From Parafilimonas sp. (lineage in GTDB: Bacteria > Bacteroidota > Bacteroidia > Chitinophagales > Chitinophagaceae): a DNA stretch of 15,751 nt. The position numbers and the translations under genes were made by a program. Position 1 is the first letter of the stretch; every line of letters begins with the position of its first letter. The stretch lies in NCBI GenBank assembly GCA_025927795.1, contig JAICKT010000049.1, positions 1 through 15,751 of the forward strand, written 5' to 3'. Shown here in pieces: positions 1-6,745 of this stretch. Below the pieces are notes generated by a model. The model saw only the letters and a list, made by a program, of their open reading frames with translations, had not been told where the DNA came from and searched no databases.

Positions 1-903
1 ACTTTGGTTATAATAAAATTCTGCTCTTTTTAAATCTCTGTAATTATTTAAGTAAAAATTGCCTAAATCAATGTAGTCCTTTGTTATTTGTTGATAATCG
101 TTTGTGCCAACACGAACGTTTATCGACTGCTTAAAAAAATATTCCGCAGAGTCTAATATTTTTTCCTTTTCATACAAAAAACCAAGGATTTTGAATGAAA
201 TAGAAAGTTCATATTGATCTTTAATTTTTTGAGCTATTGTAACTGCATTATAACAATAACCAGAAACCTTCTCAAGTTTATTTTCAAAGCAAAGCGCCTG
301 AGCATACCTGTTTAAAAAGTACAAATAATGAGACGAATCTTTTTGAAATAGAGATAAATTCATACCTATTATACTTTCATCAATTACCTTCTGATAGTCA
401 CCTGAAAAAAAGTAGATATCAGCCTTATAATAACGCGCATCCAGCTGATAGTAATTTGTATCTAAAAAGTTTTTTTTACATAAAAGTATTACTGTGTCGT
501 AATAGGCAATAGCTTTTGGGTATAACATCAATTCTTGAAAGTAATATGCAAGGTTGTAATAGCAATTTATTTTAAGCGCTTTAAGGTCCTCGTTCTTCAG
601 TTTGTTGCACATATCCAACGCGGTACTCGCAGAATTAATAGCAGACGTAAGATTATTTTCTGCCTTGTATTCGTATTTAGAAATTTTTAGAAGAACAAGT
701 ATATAGGATGAATCATTTAATGGTCTGTTCTTTTCTATTTCAGTTTTAAGTGTATAAAAAAGTTTAAGCTTTTCAAGCGGAGATTTTGATGTGGTGCGAT
801 CAATGCTTTGTATTCGTTCAAATGTAGAAATACTTGGTTTAGCCTGGCTAAATAAACTGAAATAAAAAAAACAGCTTATTAAACAAAAACATAGTTTTTT
901 CAT
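1..903 (-). CDS. Secreted TPR-repeat protein, 3' end beyond the window
   Basis: Starts at ATG 903 on the minus strand and stays open for 301 codons to base 1, so only the N-terminal part is seen. The first ~20 residues form a signal peptide (MKKLCFCLISCFFYFSLFSQ), predicting export. The rest is helical and rich in Tyr, Leu and Lys, with the spacing of degenerate TPR units; segments such as YYNLAYYFQELMLYPKAIAYY and YELSISFKILGFLYEKEKILD look like helix A/B pairs. It is the last visible gene of a run headed by a sigma factor at 2552, 53 bp after the 63-residue gene. In Bacteroidota, N-terminal TPR blocks like this often precede a CHAT peptidase-like domain, a histidine kinase core or a LuxR-type DNA-binding domain. 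Which one applies cannot be told here, so the function is open. The TPR call is firm; the exact repeat boundaries are not. Confidence 0.8.
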   Translation of the reverse strand, partial: MKKLCFCLISCFFYFSLFSQAKPSISTFERIQSIDRTTSKSPLEKLKLFYTLKTEIEKNRPLNDSSYILVLLKISKYEYKAENNLTSAINSASTALDMCNKLKNEDLKALKINCYYNLAYYFQELMLYPKAIAYYDTVILLCKKNFLDTNYYQLDARYYKADIYFFSGDYQKVIDESIIGMNLSLFQKDSSHYLYFLNRYAQALCFENKLEKVSGYCYNAVTIAQKIKDQYELSISFKILGFLYEKEKILDSAEYFFKQSINVRVGTNDYQQITKDYIDLGNFYLNNYRDLKRAEFYYNQS

Positions 904-939
904 AAGCTGTAAACAATAAACTTTATTACAAATATAAAT

Positions 940-953
940 TGCCGTCGCCGGCA
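940..953. other. Small GC-rich hairpin between two operon genes
   Basis: TGCCG (940-944) and CGGCA (949-953) form a perfect 5-bp stem with a TCGC loop, a rare all-GC island in AT-rich spacer. It lies between the stop of the 63-residue gene (957) and the start of the TPR gene (903). No T-run follows on the minus strand, so it is not a classical terminator. It could be an mRNA-stabilising or attenuating stem, or chance. A TAnnTTTG-like octamer (929-936, minus strand) lies just downstream and could be an internal promoter for the TPR gene, but no -33 TTG is properly spaced. Confidence 0.25.
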
Positions 954-956
954 TCA

Positions 957-1148
957 TTATCTCGGCACTTGCAAGTTTTGTAATAACTGGTGGTCTTGTG
1001 ATACTAAGTAAGTATCGTAAGCAACTAAAACTAAAATGGCAAACAGTAAAACTATTTCAAGTACTCTTTTTGGGCCTGGTCCTTTTCCACCGCCACCACC
1101 TGTAGTTGTTCCTGAAGTTGTAGCTGTAGTTTCAGAAGATTTACTCAT
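957..1148 (-). CDS. Small single-span membrane protein with Thr/Gly-rich N-terminus
   Basis: A 63-residue protein, not recognised as a named family. Residues 1-20 are a Ser/Thr-rich stretch ending in five glycines, followed by the basic segment KGPGPKR. One hydrophobic span follows (about residues 29-46, VLEIVLLFAILVLVAYDTYL) and then a short polar tail ending in VPR. Positive charge before the span predicts a cytoplasmic N-terminus. It sits 42 bp after the anti-sigma-like TPR gene and 53 bp before the secreted TPR gene, all on the same strand, so it is probably co-transcribed. A linker or membrane adaptor between the cytoplasmic and periplasmic parts of the system is plausible but is inference. 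ATG start at 1148, TAA stop at 957. Confidence 0.7.
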   Translation of the reverse strand: MSKSSETTATTSGTTTGGGGGKGPGPKRVLEIVLLFAILVLVAYDTYLVSQDHQLLQNLQVPR

Positions 1149-1190
1149 ATAAATATAGTTTAATGCATAAAGATATTTATTTAAAAAGAT

Positions 1191-1925
1191 TTACAACTTT
1201 TTTTCCCACTCTTCGGCTTTATCACTGCCTTCCTCTTTTTGACTTAACACTTTTTGCAGTAACATTTTTGCCTTGTCTCTATCACCTGGTTTGTTTCTTC
1301 CCATTAATGCAACAGCTTTTAAAAAATCACCGGAATTGCTAAATAATCCTTTCATTTTTGAGAGTGCATCAAATTGTAGTAATGCACTGTCATACTCTTC
1401 TTTCTGCATGTAAGTAATGCCGGCATATTTTTTTGCGTCGCTGTTTTGTGTATCGTTTTTTTCTATGCCATTAAATAGTCTTAAGGCTTTATCATACTCT
1501 TTATTATTATATGCATCAATACCCAACTGAAGACTGTCTCTCGAAGCATCCATTGTAAGGCTTAAATTACTGTAGTTTGTTTTAATATAGTTTTCTGCAA
1601 GCTTTTTGGGCGATGGATTTGTCTCGAAAAAATAAACAGATGCCGCTAAAACCAGGCAGGCTGCTGCTACATAAGTAATCCATCTGTTTGCGAGAGATTT
1701 TTTTAATGTTGGTATAAATGGTAATTCATCAATAATATTTTTAATGCGCCATGCAGCTTGTTTTTGTTGAAGCAATTCTTCACGTAAAGATTCACGTGTC
1801 ATTATATAAATAGCAACTTCCTGTGCAAAAGCATTATCTTCTTCGCATTTTTTTTCAAACACTCTGCGTTCATCTTCATTCATCGTTTGCTGAAAATAAG
1901 AATCTATATACTCAATCGTTTCCAT
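1191..1925 (-). CDS. Membrane-anchored TPR protein, candidate anti-sigma factor
   Basis: A 244-residue protein in three parts. Residues 1-75 are a charged helical N-terminal region beginning METIEYIDSYFQQTMNEDER, typical of the cytoplasmic sigma-binding part of Bacteroidota anti-sigma-like proteins. A single transmembrane segment follows (about 83-100, ITYVAAACLVLAASVYFF). The C-terminal part (about 130-200) contains two TPR units, each with a DALRLF-like signature (KEYDKALRLF; EEYDSALLQF). The start codon lies 42 bp after the stop of the sigma-factor gene, the usual position of a cognate anti-sigma factor. The expected role is to hold the sigma factor at the inner membrane and release it on a periplasmic signal sensed through the TPRs. 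It has no FecR sensor domain and no zinc-binding HxxxCxxC motif, so the anti-sigma role rests on layout and context. Confidence 0.72.
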   Translation of the reverse strand: METIEYIDSYFQQTMNEDERRVFEKKCEEDNAFAQEVAIYIMTRESLREELLQQKQAAWRIKNIIDELPFIPTLKKSLANRWITYVAAACLVLAASVYFFETNPSPKKLAENYIKTNYSNLSLTMDASRDSLQLGIDAYNNKEYDKALRLFNGIEKNDTQNSDAKKYAGITYMQKEEYDSALLQFDALSKMKGLFSNSGDFLKAVALMGRNKPGDRDKAKMLLQKVLSQKEEGSDKAEEWEKKL

Positions 1926-1967
1926 AACTACACTGTTTAATAAGGTTAAAATTTGTGCCGGATAATA

Positions 1968-2552
1968 TCACTCAGTTACTTTTTCTCTTAATTTTTCAAG
2001 ACATCTTAATCTCGTTGTTTTCACAACTGCTGCGTTATTATAAGATAATTCCTGCGCAATTTCTTTATCTGTTAAGCCATCTTCAAACATCAATAATAAT
2101 TCTTTGCATTTTTTGCCGATCGTGCCTAATTGCGTTCTGATTTTTGCTTTTAATTCATTGTGCATCAGCCGTTCAATACTTGTTCTTGTGCTATCCGGTA
2201 ACTGGTTCATCATTTCAGGTACGGGCATTGTTTTATGTACCTGGTGTTTATTAGTCGTATTTTTTCGAACAAGGTCAATACATTTATTGGAAAAAATTTG
2301 GTAGAGATAAGTTTTTATAGAAGAACGACCGTCAAAATGGTTATTTATAATGTTATGTATGGCAGATAAAACCGCATCGCTATAGGCGCTAAAACTTTCA
2401 TCGTAATTAATACTTTGCTTACGGCAACCTTCATCAATAAAATATGCATATTGGTTATATAATATTTTTTCGTAAGCCGTGCGTTGTTTATAACCGGCTT
2501 TCAATCCGAACAATATGTCAGAATCTTGATGTAACAAAAAGAAAGTTTGCAC
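1968..2552 (-). CDS. ECF-like RNA polymerase sigma-70 family factor
   Basis: A 194-residue protein with the two-domain layout of a group 4 sigma factor. The region-2-like part (about residues 25-100) ends in SIKTYLYQIFSNKCIDLVRK, matching the helix that binds the beta' clamp and the -10 element. The region-4-like part (about 140-194) has the helix-turn-helix signature GLTDKEIAQELSYNNAAVVKT followed by RCLEKLREKV. The linker is short and there is no SnoaL-type tail. The best start is GTG at 2552; no ATG occurs before residue 109, too far inside the protein, so the non-ATG start is needed to keep region 2. It heads a same-strand run with the membrane TPR protein, a small membrane protein and a secreted TPR protein, and probably drives transcription of its own operon. 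Target promoters are unknown. Confidence 0.88.
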   Translation of the reverse strand: MQTFFLLHQDSDILFGLKAGYKQRTAYEKILYNQYAYFIDEGCRKQSINYDESFSAYSDAVLSAIHNIINNHFDGRSSIKTYLYQIFSNKCIDLVRKNTTNKHQVHKTMPVPEMMNQLPDSTRTSIERLMHNELKAKIRTQLGTIGKKCKELLLMFEDGLTDKEIAQELSYNNAAVVKTTRLRCLEKLREKVTE

Positions 2553-2573
2553 TAAAATAAAATAATATTGGCT

Positions 2574-2600
2574 TCTGTAATTAAGAGATTTTATTACAGA
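2574..2600. repeat. 8-bp inverted repeat upstream of the sigma gene
   Basis: TCTGTAAT (2574-2581) and ATTACAGA (2593-2600) are perfect inverted copies separated by 11 bp, about 22 bp upstream of the GTG start of the sigma factor and downstream of the lipoprotein gene. It could be an operator or promoter-associated element for the sigma operon. No T-run follows on the minus strand, so a terminator for the lipoprotein gene is less likely. An additional TTCTGTAA copy occurs at about 2652-2659. It may be chance in AT-rich spacer. Confidence 0.3.
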
Positions 2601-2681
2601 GAAGGAATGGCTATTAATTTATTCTGTGTTCTGTTATTCTTTTTATTTAGTTTCTGTAAGATTTGATTTTATCGAACCCTT

Positions 2682-3182
2682 TTACAAATAGTATTTTTCA
2701 TCGAGATAAAACAAGCCGTCTTTCTTTTTCCAGTACCAGAATTTTTTTCCAAGCACATAAAAAGTACCTCTCGCAGACTGTTGCTGGTTTTGCGGATTTA
2801 CATATAACACTCTTGGCGGAATAGTTTTATAACGCGCTTTAAGATTACTTAATTCCTGTGCGCTAAAACCCTTTGAAAGCTGAAATGTATTAAACTCAAT
2901 ATTGGCATCTGCCGGTAATGCATCTTGCCCGTTAATTATTTTTCCGTATCCGTTAGTAATAACTATAAATGCAAGTGCAGAATTATTTACCGATGCTGAA
3001 GTATCTGTGGTTAAGGTTTTGCCGGAATCAATATTCGTTGGAATGTTATTATTTGCCGGCGAATTATTATTCGTGTTATTATTAGTAACAATAGTTGCAT
3101 TATTCGTTTTTGCAGGTACTGTTTTTCTGCTGCAGGCAAACAACAGGCAACTGCTTACTATTAGCAATAAATAAGTTTTCAT
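2682..3182 (-). CDS. Asn-rich lipoprotein of unknown function
   Basis: A 166-residue protein with a lipoprotein signal peptide: MKTYLLLIVSSCLLFAC, with lipobox LFAC and lipidated Cys17. Residues about 26-60 are a low-complexity Asn/Thr/Pro linker (runs of NNN), followed by a compact C-terminal domain of about 95 residues containing FIVITNGYGKI, the motif PPRVLYVNP, and an aromatic-rich end (KKFWYWKKKDGLFYLDEKYY). I do not recognise the domain. The linker suggests a surface- or periplasm-exposed domain tethered to a membrane. It is on the same strand as the sigma operon but 129 bp away, and 69 bp beyond the end of the MerC gene. It may be an independent unit or the distal gene of the merC transcript. 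ATG start at 3182. Confidence 0.75.
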   Translation of the reverse strand: MKTYLLLIVSSCLLFACSRKTVPAKTNNATIVTNNNTNNNSPANNNIPTNIDSGKTLTTDTSASVNNSALAFIVITNGYGKIINGQDALPADANIEFNTFQLSKGFSAQELSNLKARYKTIPPRVLYVNPQNQQQSARGTFYVLGKKFWYWKKKDGLFYLDEKYYL

Positions 3183-3251
3183 TCGAACAATTTACCGAAT
3201 ATTATGCCAGAAGAAACTTAAATAAAATTTAATAAATGTTATGATAATACT

Positions 3252-3668
3252 TCAACTTAATAATTCTGTATGATTACAATCATTTTCATGGCAATGACCA
3301 GCTTGCCTGCAATAACGAAAGTTTAAAATATGTGCACTTATAATTAATGTGGCAGCAGGCAATAACAACCATAATTCAACTGAGATAAAAACCTCTTTTA
3401 ATATTAAGAATATAAGTCCTGTTATAAAAACAAACAAAGGCATTTTTTTATGATGATGTTTTTTTAAACCATGGTACAATGAATAACAACCGATGGCGGC
3501 TGCTAAACCAATCATTGAATATTCAAATAATTTGTTGTGTAAGATTTCTAAGCCAAGAACAGGCAAGCTGCTGAAAAATAAAGGTAAAACGGCGCAATGT
3601 ATGGCGCAGGCTAAAGAAGCTGAAATGCCTAATGTATCTGCGTCTATTTTTTTAATTAATGCCCTCAT
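3252..3668 (-). CDS. MerC-domain membrane protein
   Basis: A 138-residue protein from ATG 3668, with four hydrophobic spans. The first carries the CxxxC motif CAIHC (Cys21, Cys25) followed by AVLPLFF, the metal-binding signature of the MerC mercuric transporter family. A His-rich loop follows span 2 (KKHHHKK, near residue 70), and the C-terminus is rich in Cys and His (CRQAGHCHENDCNH). An in-frame TTG at 3722 would add 18 residues, but that extension is encoded across the promoter and palindrome, so 3668 is preferred. In Bacteroidota, chromosomal MerC-domain genes commonly lie beside Fur-family regulators and are more likely linked to general metal homeostasis than to mercury resistance. No merA or merR is present here. 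The metal carried is not determined. It diverges from the SCO1/Fur pair. Confidence 0.85.
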   Translation of the reverse strand: MRALIKKIDADTLGISASLACAIHCAVLPLFFSSLPVLGLEILHNKLFEYSMIGLAAAIGCYSLYHGLKKHHHKKMPLFVFITGLIFLILKEVFISVELWLLLPAATLIISAHILNFRYCRQAGHCHENDCNHTELLS

Positions 3669-3674
3669 AAAAAA

Positions 3675-3704
3675 CAAAAATACTTGTTTGCAACATCGTT
3701 GCAA
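3675..3704 (-). promoter_or_regulatory. Bacteroidota-type promoter for the MerC gene
   Basis: On the minus strand, TTG (3704-3702) is separated by exactly 19 bp from TATTTTTG (3682-3675), which fits the Bacteroidota consensus TTG-N19-TAnnTTTG. The -7 element ends 6 bp before the ATG at 3668, implying a leaderless or nearly leaderless transcript. The 19-bp palindrome at 3687-3705 covers the -33 element and most of the spacer, where a repressor would block RNA polymerase. Confidence 0.55.
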
Positions 3705-3705
3705 A
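3687..3705. promoter_or_regulatory. Perfect 19-bp palindrome, candidate Fur/Zur-family operator
   Basis: TTTGCAAC-ATC-GTTGCAAA is a perfect inverted repeat with 8-bp arms and a 3-bp centre. Its 19-bp length and symmetry match operators bound by Fur-family dimers. It lies in the divergent region between the MerC and SCO1 genes and inside the MerC promoter, and a Fur-family gene is encoded 0.7 kb away in the same cluster. The simplest reading is metal-dependent repression by that regulator. The assignment is inference from position and symmetry. Confidence 0.6.
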
Positions 3706-3742
3706 ATTATTTTCGTTAACAATTATTTGCTTTATGCTTTCA

Positions 3743-3750
3743 TAATTTTG
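3743..3750 (+). promoter_or_regulatory. Candidate -7 element for the SCO1/Fur operon
   Basis: TAATTTTG matches TAnnTTTG and ends 4 bp before the ATG of the SCO1 gene (3755), suggesting a leaderless or nearly leaderless mRNA. No TTG lies at the ideal distance upstream; the nearest (3727-3729) is only 13 bp away. The promoter may therefore be weak or need an activator. Confidence 0.35.
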
Positions 3751-3754
3751 CATT

Positions 3755-4408
3755 ATGCGCAAAAGAATAATTATCTATGGTATTTCCTTTATCGTATTGA
3801 TAGGTCTTTTTCTCGTGGCTGTTTTTGCAGGCACGAATAACTGGAAATCAAAATCGCCAGTTATTAGTTATGTAAAACCATTTGCATTTACAACACAGGA
3901 TAAAAAAATTTTTACTGAAAAAGATATGGCAGGAAAAGTTTGTGCGGTAAATTTCTTTTTTACATCATGCCACGGCGTGTGCCCGATTATGAATAATAAT
4001 ATGAAAGCAGTTTATGATGAATTTAAAGATCAACCCGATTTTATGATTGTTTCTCACACCTGCGATCCTGAAACAGATTCGGCTGCACGGTTAAAACATT
4101 ATGCTGATTCAATGAAAGTGGATACACGTAAATGGGTTTTCTTAACCGGCAGAAAAGACAGTTTATATCTTGCGGCAAGAAATAATTATTTAATTGATGA
4201 TCCTAACAATAATGTTGGTAACATAAACGATCAGTTTTTGCATTCGCAGTTTGTTGCTTTGGTTGATAAATTTGGCAACGTTCGCGGACAAGTGTATGAT
4301 GCTTTAAAACCTGATGAATTAAAATTGCTAAAGCATGATATCAACACTTTATTAAAAGAAACTGAACCACCTTCAACAACTACAACAGGAACATCATTTG
4401 CACAATAA
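3755..4408 (+). CDS. SCO1/SenC/PrrC-family copper chaperone (thioredoxin-like)
   Basis: A 217-residue protein with an N-terminal membrane anchor (residues 5-24), placing the rest in the periplasm. The thioredoxin-fold domain (about 38-200) contains the copper-binding motif CHGVCP (Cys72, Cys76) and the distal copper-ligand His163 in FLHSQF, together with DPETD (104-108) typical of the family. These three ligands are what SCO1 uses to bind copper for delivery to the CuA site of cytochrome c oxidase, or to act in thiol redox. The C-terminus ends in a Thr-rich tail. The stop codon is one base from the start of the Fur-family gene, so the two are surely co-transcribed. A SCO protein in a Fur/MerC metal cluster suggests metal-responsive expression. 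Confidence 0.92.
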   Translation: MRKRIIIYGISFIVLIGLFLVAVFAGTNNWKSKSPVISYVKPFAFTTQDKKIFTEKDMAGKVCAVNFFFTSCHGVCPIMNNNMKAVYDEFKDQPDFMIVSHTCDPETDSAARLKHYADSMKVDTRKWVFLTGRKDSLYLAARNNYLIDDPNNNVGNINDQFLHSQFVALVDKFGNVRGQVYDALKPDELKLLKHDINTLLKETEPPSTTTTGTSFAQ

Positions 4409-4409
4409 T

Positions 4410-4832
4410 ATGGACGAAGCAATTACCGACATATTAAAACATAACCAGCTTAGCGTAACAGATAACAGATTAAAAATTTTAGAACTGTTTCATAACAACA
4501 ATAAGGCGCTTTCTCATGCTGATATAGAACATTTAAGTGGTAAAAATTTTGACCGTGTTACCATATATCGCACACTGCAAACTTTTGTAGAAAAAGGGAT
4601 TATTCATACCATTCCAACCGCTGATAATTCTATTGTTTACGCTTTATGTAAAGAAGACTGCGGTGAAGGTCACCATCATGATGACCATGTACATTTTATT
4701 TGTGATAAATGTGGTACAACTTACTGCCTTGAACAAACAAGTATTCCATCAATCAACATTCCAAAAGGTTTTTCAGCACACCGGGTAAATGTGTTGGTAA
4801 ATGGTGTTTGCAAAAATTGTCGCCCCTCCTAA
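4410..4832 (+). CDS. Fur-family metal-responsive repressor
   Basis: A 140-residue protein (ATG 4410, one base after the SCO1 stop; a TTG at 4398 would overlap SCO1 and is less likely). Residues 1-80 form the winged helix: SVTDNRLKILELF, then DRVTIYRTLQTFVEKGII, which is the canonical Fur recognition-helix region. The dimerisation domain carries the metal sites: HHHDDHVHFICDKC (88-101), with Cys98/Cys101 pairing with Cys134/Cys137 (CKNC) in the structural zinc site. Length and motifs are full. Whether it senses iron, zinc or peroxide cannot be fixed from sequence. The MerC and SCO1 neighbours and the nearby palindrome favour a Zur-like or general metal role. Its last codons (CGC CCC TCC TAA) lie within an intergenic repeat element, so the extreme C-terminus and stop codon seem to come from that element. 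Confidence 0.9.
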   Translation: MDEAITDILKHNQLSVTDNRLKILELFHNNNKALSHADIEHLSGKNFDRVTIYRTLQTFVEKGIIHTIPTADNSIVYALCKEDCGEGHHHDDHVHFICDKCGTTYCLEQTSIPSINIPKGFSAHRVNVLVNGVCKNCRPS

Positions 4833-4933
4833 ATCCTCTCCAAAGGACTTTGAAGTTTCAATAGTACAAACTTTAATAAAAATCTAAGAGCGTTTTTGCC
4901 TTTCTCCTTTGGAGAAGGGTTGGGGTGAGGTCA
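4824..4933. repeat. Intergenic palindromic repeat between convergent genes
   Basis: The 98-bp gap between the convergent Fur and acyl-CoA dehydrogenase genes is filled by an unusually G/C-biased element. The left end is CCTCCTAAATCCTCTCC followed by AAAGGACTTTGAAG; the right end is CTCCTTTGGAGAAGG followed by GTTGGGGTGAGGTC. TCTCCAAAGGA (4837-4847) is perfectly inverted at 4905-4915. This resembles the interspersed repeats often found between genes in Bacteroidota genomes, an identification from memory of the pattern. Both gene stops (TAA at 4830-4832; TGA on the minus strand at 4931-4933) fall inside its ends. It may serve as a bidirectional 3' end. Confidence 0.6.
4898..4920. terminator. 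Strong hairpin 3' of the acyl-CoA dehydrogenase gene
   Basis: TTCTCC (4902-4907) and GGAGAA (4911-4916) pair perfectly around a TTT loop. The stem extends outward by two C-G pairs and two wobble pairs to 4898/4920, giving about 10 bp. It starts about 11 bp after the stop of the minus-strand gene. No T-run follows on either strand, so it may protect transcripts or aid termination without being a classical intrinsic terminator. It is part of the larger repeat. Confidence 0.4.
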
Positions 4934-6721
4934 TAGTGTAAATTCTTTATCTGCAATTAGTTTATCCGCTATTCTGCGTTTTGCATTTTTACTGTTAAAT
5001 GGTTGTGTTTTGGTAAAGCGTTTAATACCAATATTCATCATTCTTAATTCATCTCCTTCCGCAAAAGCATTTAGTGCATCTTTTGCTTTTTTATTAATGC
5101 GATCAGCAGCATCATAAATATAACAGCGTGTAATATCTGTTTGAATTGCAATATTTTTTTCTCCTGATTTTTCTGCCAGTTTCATTGTACGTAACAAACA
5201 GCTCTCTGCATTAAATGTATCAATCGCCATATCTGCAAGATGCATTAATATTTCCTGTTCTTTATCCAGATTCATCATTAGCTTTTGAACGGCTGCTCCT
5301 GCAACAAGCAGAATTGCTTTTTTAAAATTTTGTATGTATTTTTTTTCTTCAGATAAAAAACTTTCATCTGCATCACTAAAATCAGGAATACTTACTAACT
5401 CTTGCGAAACAGCCATTGCAGGCGTCATTAAATCAAGCCTGCCTTTCATTGCACGTTTTAAAGTCATGTCAAGAATAAGCAAACGGTTTATTTCGTTCGT
5501 GCCTTCATAAATTCTATTAATGCGACTATCACGATACACTTTCGATATTAAATACTCATCACTAAAACCGTTACCACCATGTATTTGCACGCCTTCATCG
5601 GCAACAAAATCAAGCAGCTCACTGCCAAAAACTTTTAATATTGCACATTCAATTGCGTATTCTTCTGCAGCGCCAAGCAAAGCTTCTGTATGTGTTTTTC
5701 CGTTTGCTGATAATTCTTTTTCTTTTTCATCAATCCATGCAGCGGTGCGATACAAACTGCTTTCACATGCCCATAAACGAATTGCCATTTCTGCAAGTTT
5801 CTCTTTTATAGCGCCGAAGTTTGATATAGGTTGCTTAAACTGTTCACGTGTTGTTGCATATTCAACCGACATATTTAATGCGTTCTTTGCGCCCTGGCTT
5901 GTTGCAGCACATAATTTTAGTCTTCCAATATTTAAAATATTAAAAGCGATGAGATGCCCTTTGCCAATTTCTCCCAATACATTTTCAACAGGCACTTTAC
6001 AATCCTGGAAATATAATTGCACAGTTGATGAACCTTTGATGCCCATTTTATGTTCTTCGGGTCCGCGTGTAAAACCTTCAAAGTCGCGTTCAACAATAAA
6101 GCCAGTAAATTTTTCGCCATCAACTTTTGCAAAAACAGTATAAACATCTGCAAAGCCGCCATTCGTTATCCAACACTTTTGTCCATTCAATAAATAATAT
6201 TTTCCATCATCACTTAAACGTGCAGTTGTTTTCGCGCTTAATGCATCACTGCCGCTGTTGGGTTCTGTTAAGCCATACGAACCAATCCATTCGCCGCTGG
6301 CAAGTTTTGGAATATATTTTTGTTTTTGATCTTCCGTTCCAAAATATAAAATAGGCAAAGAGCCAATGCCGGTGTGTGCAGCAATAGCAACTGAAAAAGA
6401 AAATCCATCACCCAAACCTTCATTAACAATGGTTGATGTAACAAAATCTTTTGCAAGTCCGCCATATTCTTCAGGGAAAGATGTGCTCAATAATCCTTGC
6501 TCACCTGCTTTTGTAAGTAATGAACGCATTAGTCCCGGCTCAAGACTATCAATGCGATCAAGTATTGGATATACTTCAGTTTTTATAAACTGGCGGCACA
6601 TATCTAGTATCATTAACTGCTCTTCTGTAAAATCTTCACGTATAAAAGTGTCAGCGGCATTGCTTTCTTTTATCAACCATTCAGCGCCTTTTAATACAGA
6701 TTTATTTTGTACAGTTTGCAT
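4931..6721 (-). CDS. Acyl-CoA dehydrogenase, VLCAD-like long form
   Basis: A 596-residue FAD flavoprotein for the first step of fatty-acid beta-oxidation, forming trans-2-enoyl-CoA from acyl-CoA. The N-terminal helical domain (about 30-145) is followed by the FAD-binding motif LTEPNSGSDA (151-160) and WITNGG (184-189). The C-terminal helical domain ends with RIYEGTNEINR, where Glu406 aligns with the catalytic base of VLCAD (EGTND). About 170 further residues follow, as in VLCAD/ACAD9-type enzymes, which are longer than the ~380-residue short- and medium-chain forms. ATG start at 6721. The gene is 24 bp after the MarR gene on the same strand, so MarR probably controls it, perhaps through an acyl-CoA or fatty-acid ligand (inference). 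The stop codon lies in an intergenic repeat. No thiolase or enoyl-CoA hydratase is adjacent. Confidence 0.94.
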   Translation of the reverse strand: MQTVQNKSVLKGAEWLIKESNAADTFIREDFTEEQLMILDMCRQFIKTEVYPILDRIDSLEPGLMRSLLTKAGEQGLLSTSFPEEYGGLAKDFVTSTIVNEGLGDGFSFSVAIAAHTGIGSLPILYFGTEDQKQKYIPKLASGEWIGSYGLTEPNSGSDALSAKTTARLSDDGKYYLLNGQKCWITNGGFADVYTVFAKVDGEKFTGFIVERDFEGFTRGPEEHKMGIKGSSTVQLYFQDCKVPVENVLGEIGKGHLIAFNILNIGRLKLCAATSQGAKNALNMSVEYATTREQFKQPISNFGAIKEKLAEMAIRLWACESSLYRTAAWIDEKEKELSANGKTHTEALLGAAEEYAIECAILKVFGSELLDFVADEGVQIHGGNGFSDEYLISKVYRDSRINRIYEGTNEINRLLILDMTLKRAMKGRLDLMTPAMAVSQELVSIPDFSDADESFLSEEKKYIQNFKKAILLVAGAAVQKLMMNLDKEQEILMHLADMAIDTFNAESCLLRTMKLAEKSGEKNIAIQTDITRCYIYDAADRINKKAKDALNAFAEGDELRMMNIGIKRFTKTQPFNSKNAKRRIADKLIADKEFTL

Positions 6722-6745
6722 ACTTTTATTTTTTATAAAATGAAA

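Noticed and set aside
2607..2666. A 19-codon plus-strand frame (MAINLFCVLLFFLFSFCKI) preceded by AGAGAAGGA
   Set aside because: Very short, lies in the spacer between the sigma and lipoprotein genes on the opposite strand, and hydrophobic bias is expected from T-rich DNA.
3252..3722. Mercury-resistance (mer) operon suggested by the MerC-type gene
   Set aside because: There is no merR, merT, merP or merA; MerC-domain proteins beside Fur-family genes are common in Bacteroidota chromosomes.
5520..6143. Long plus-strand open frame opposite the acyl-CoA dehydrogenase
   Set aside because: It is antisense to an obviously real gene, has no recognisable motif, and its Ser/Cys-rich composition is that of a reverse-complement shadow.
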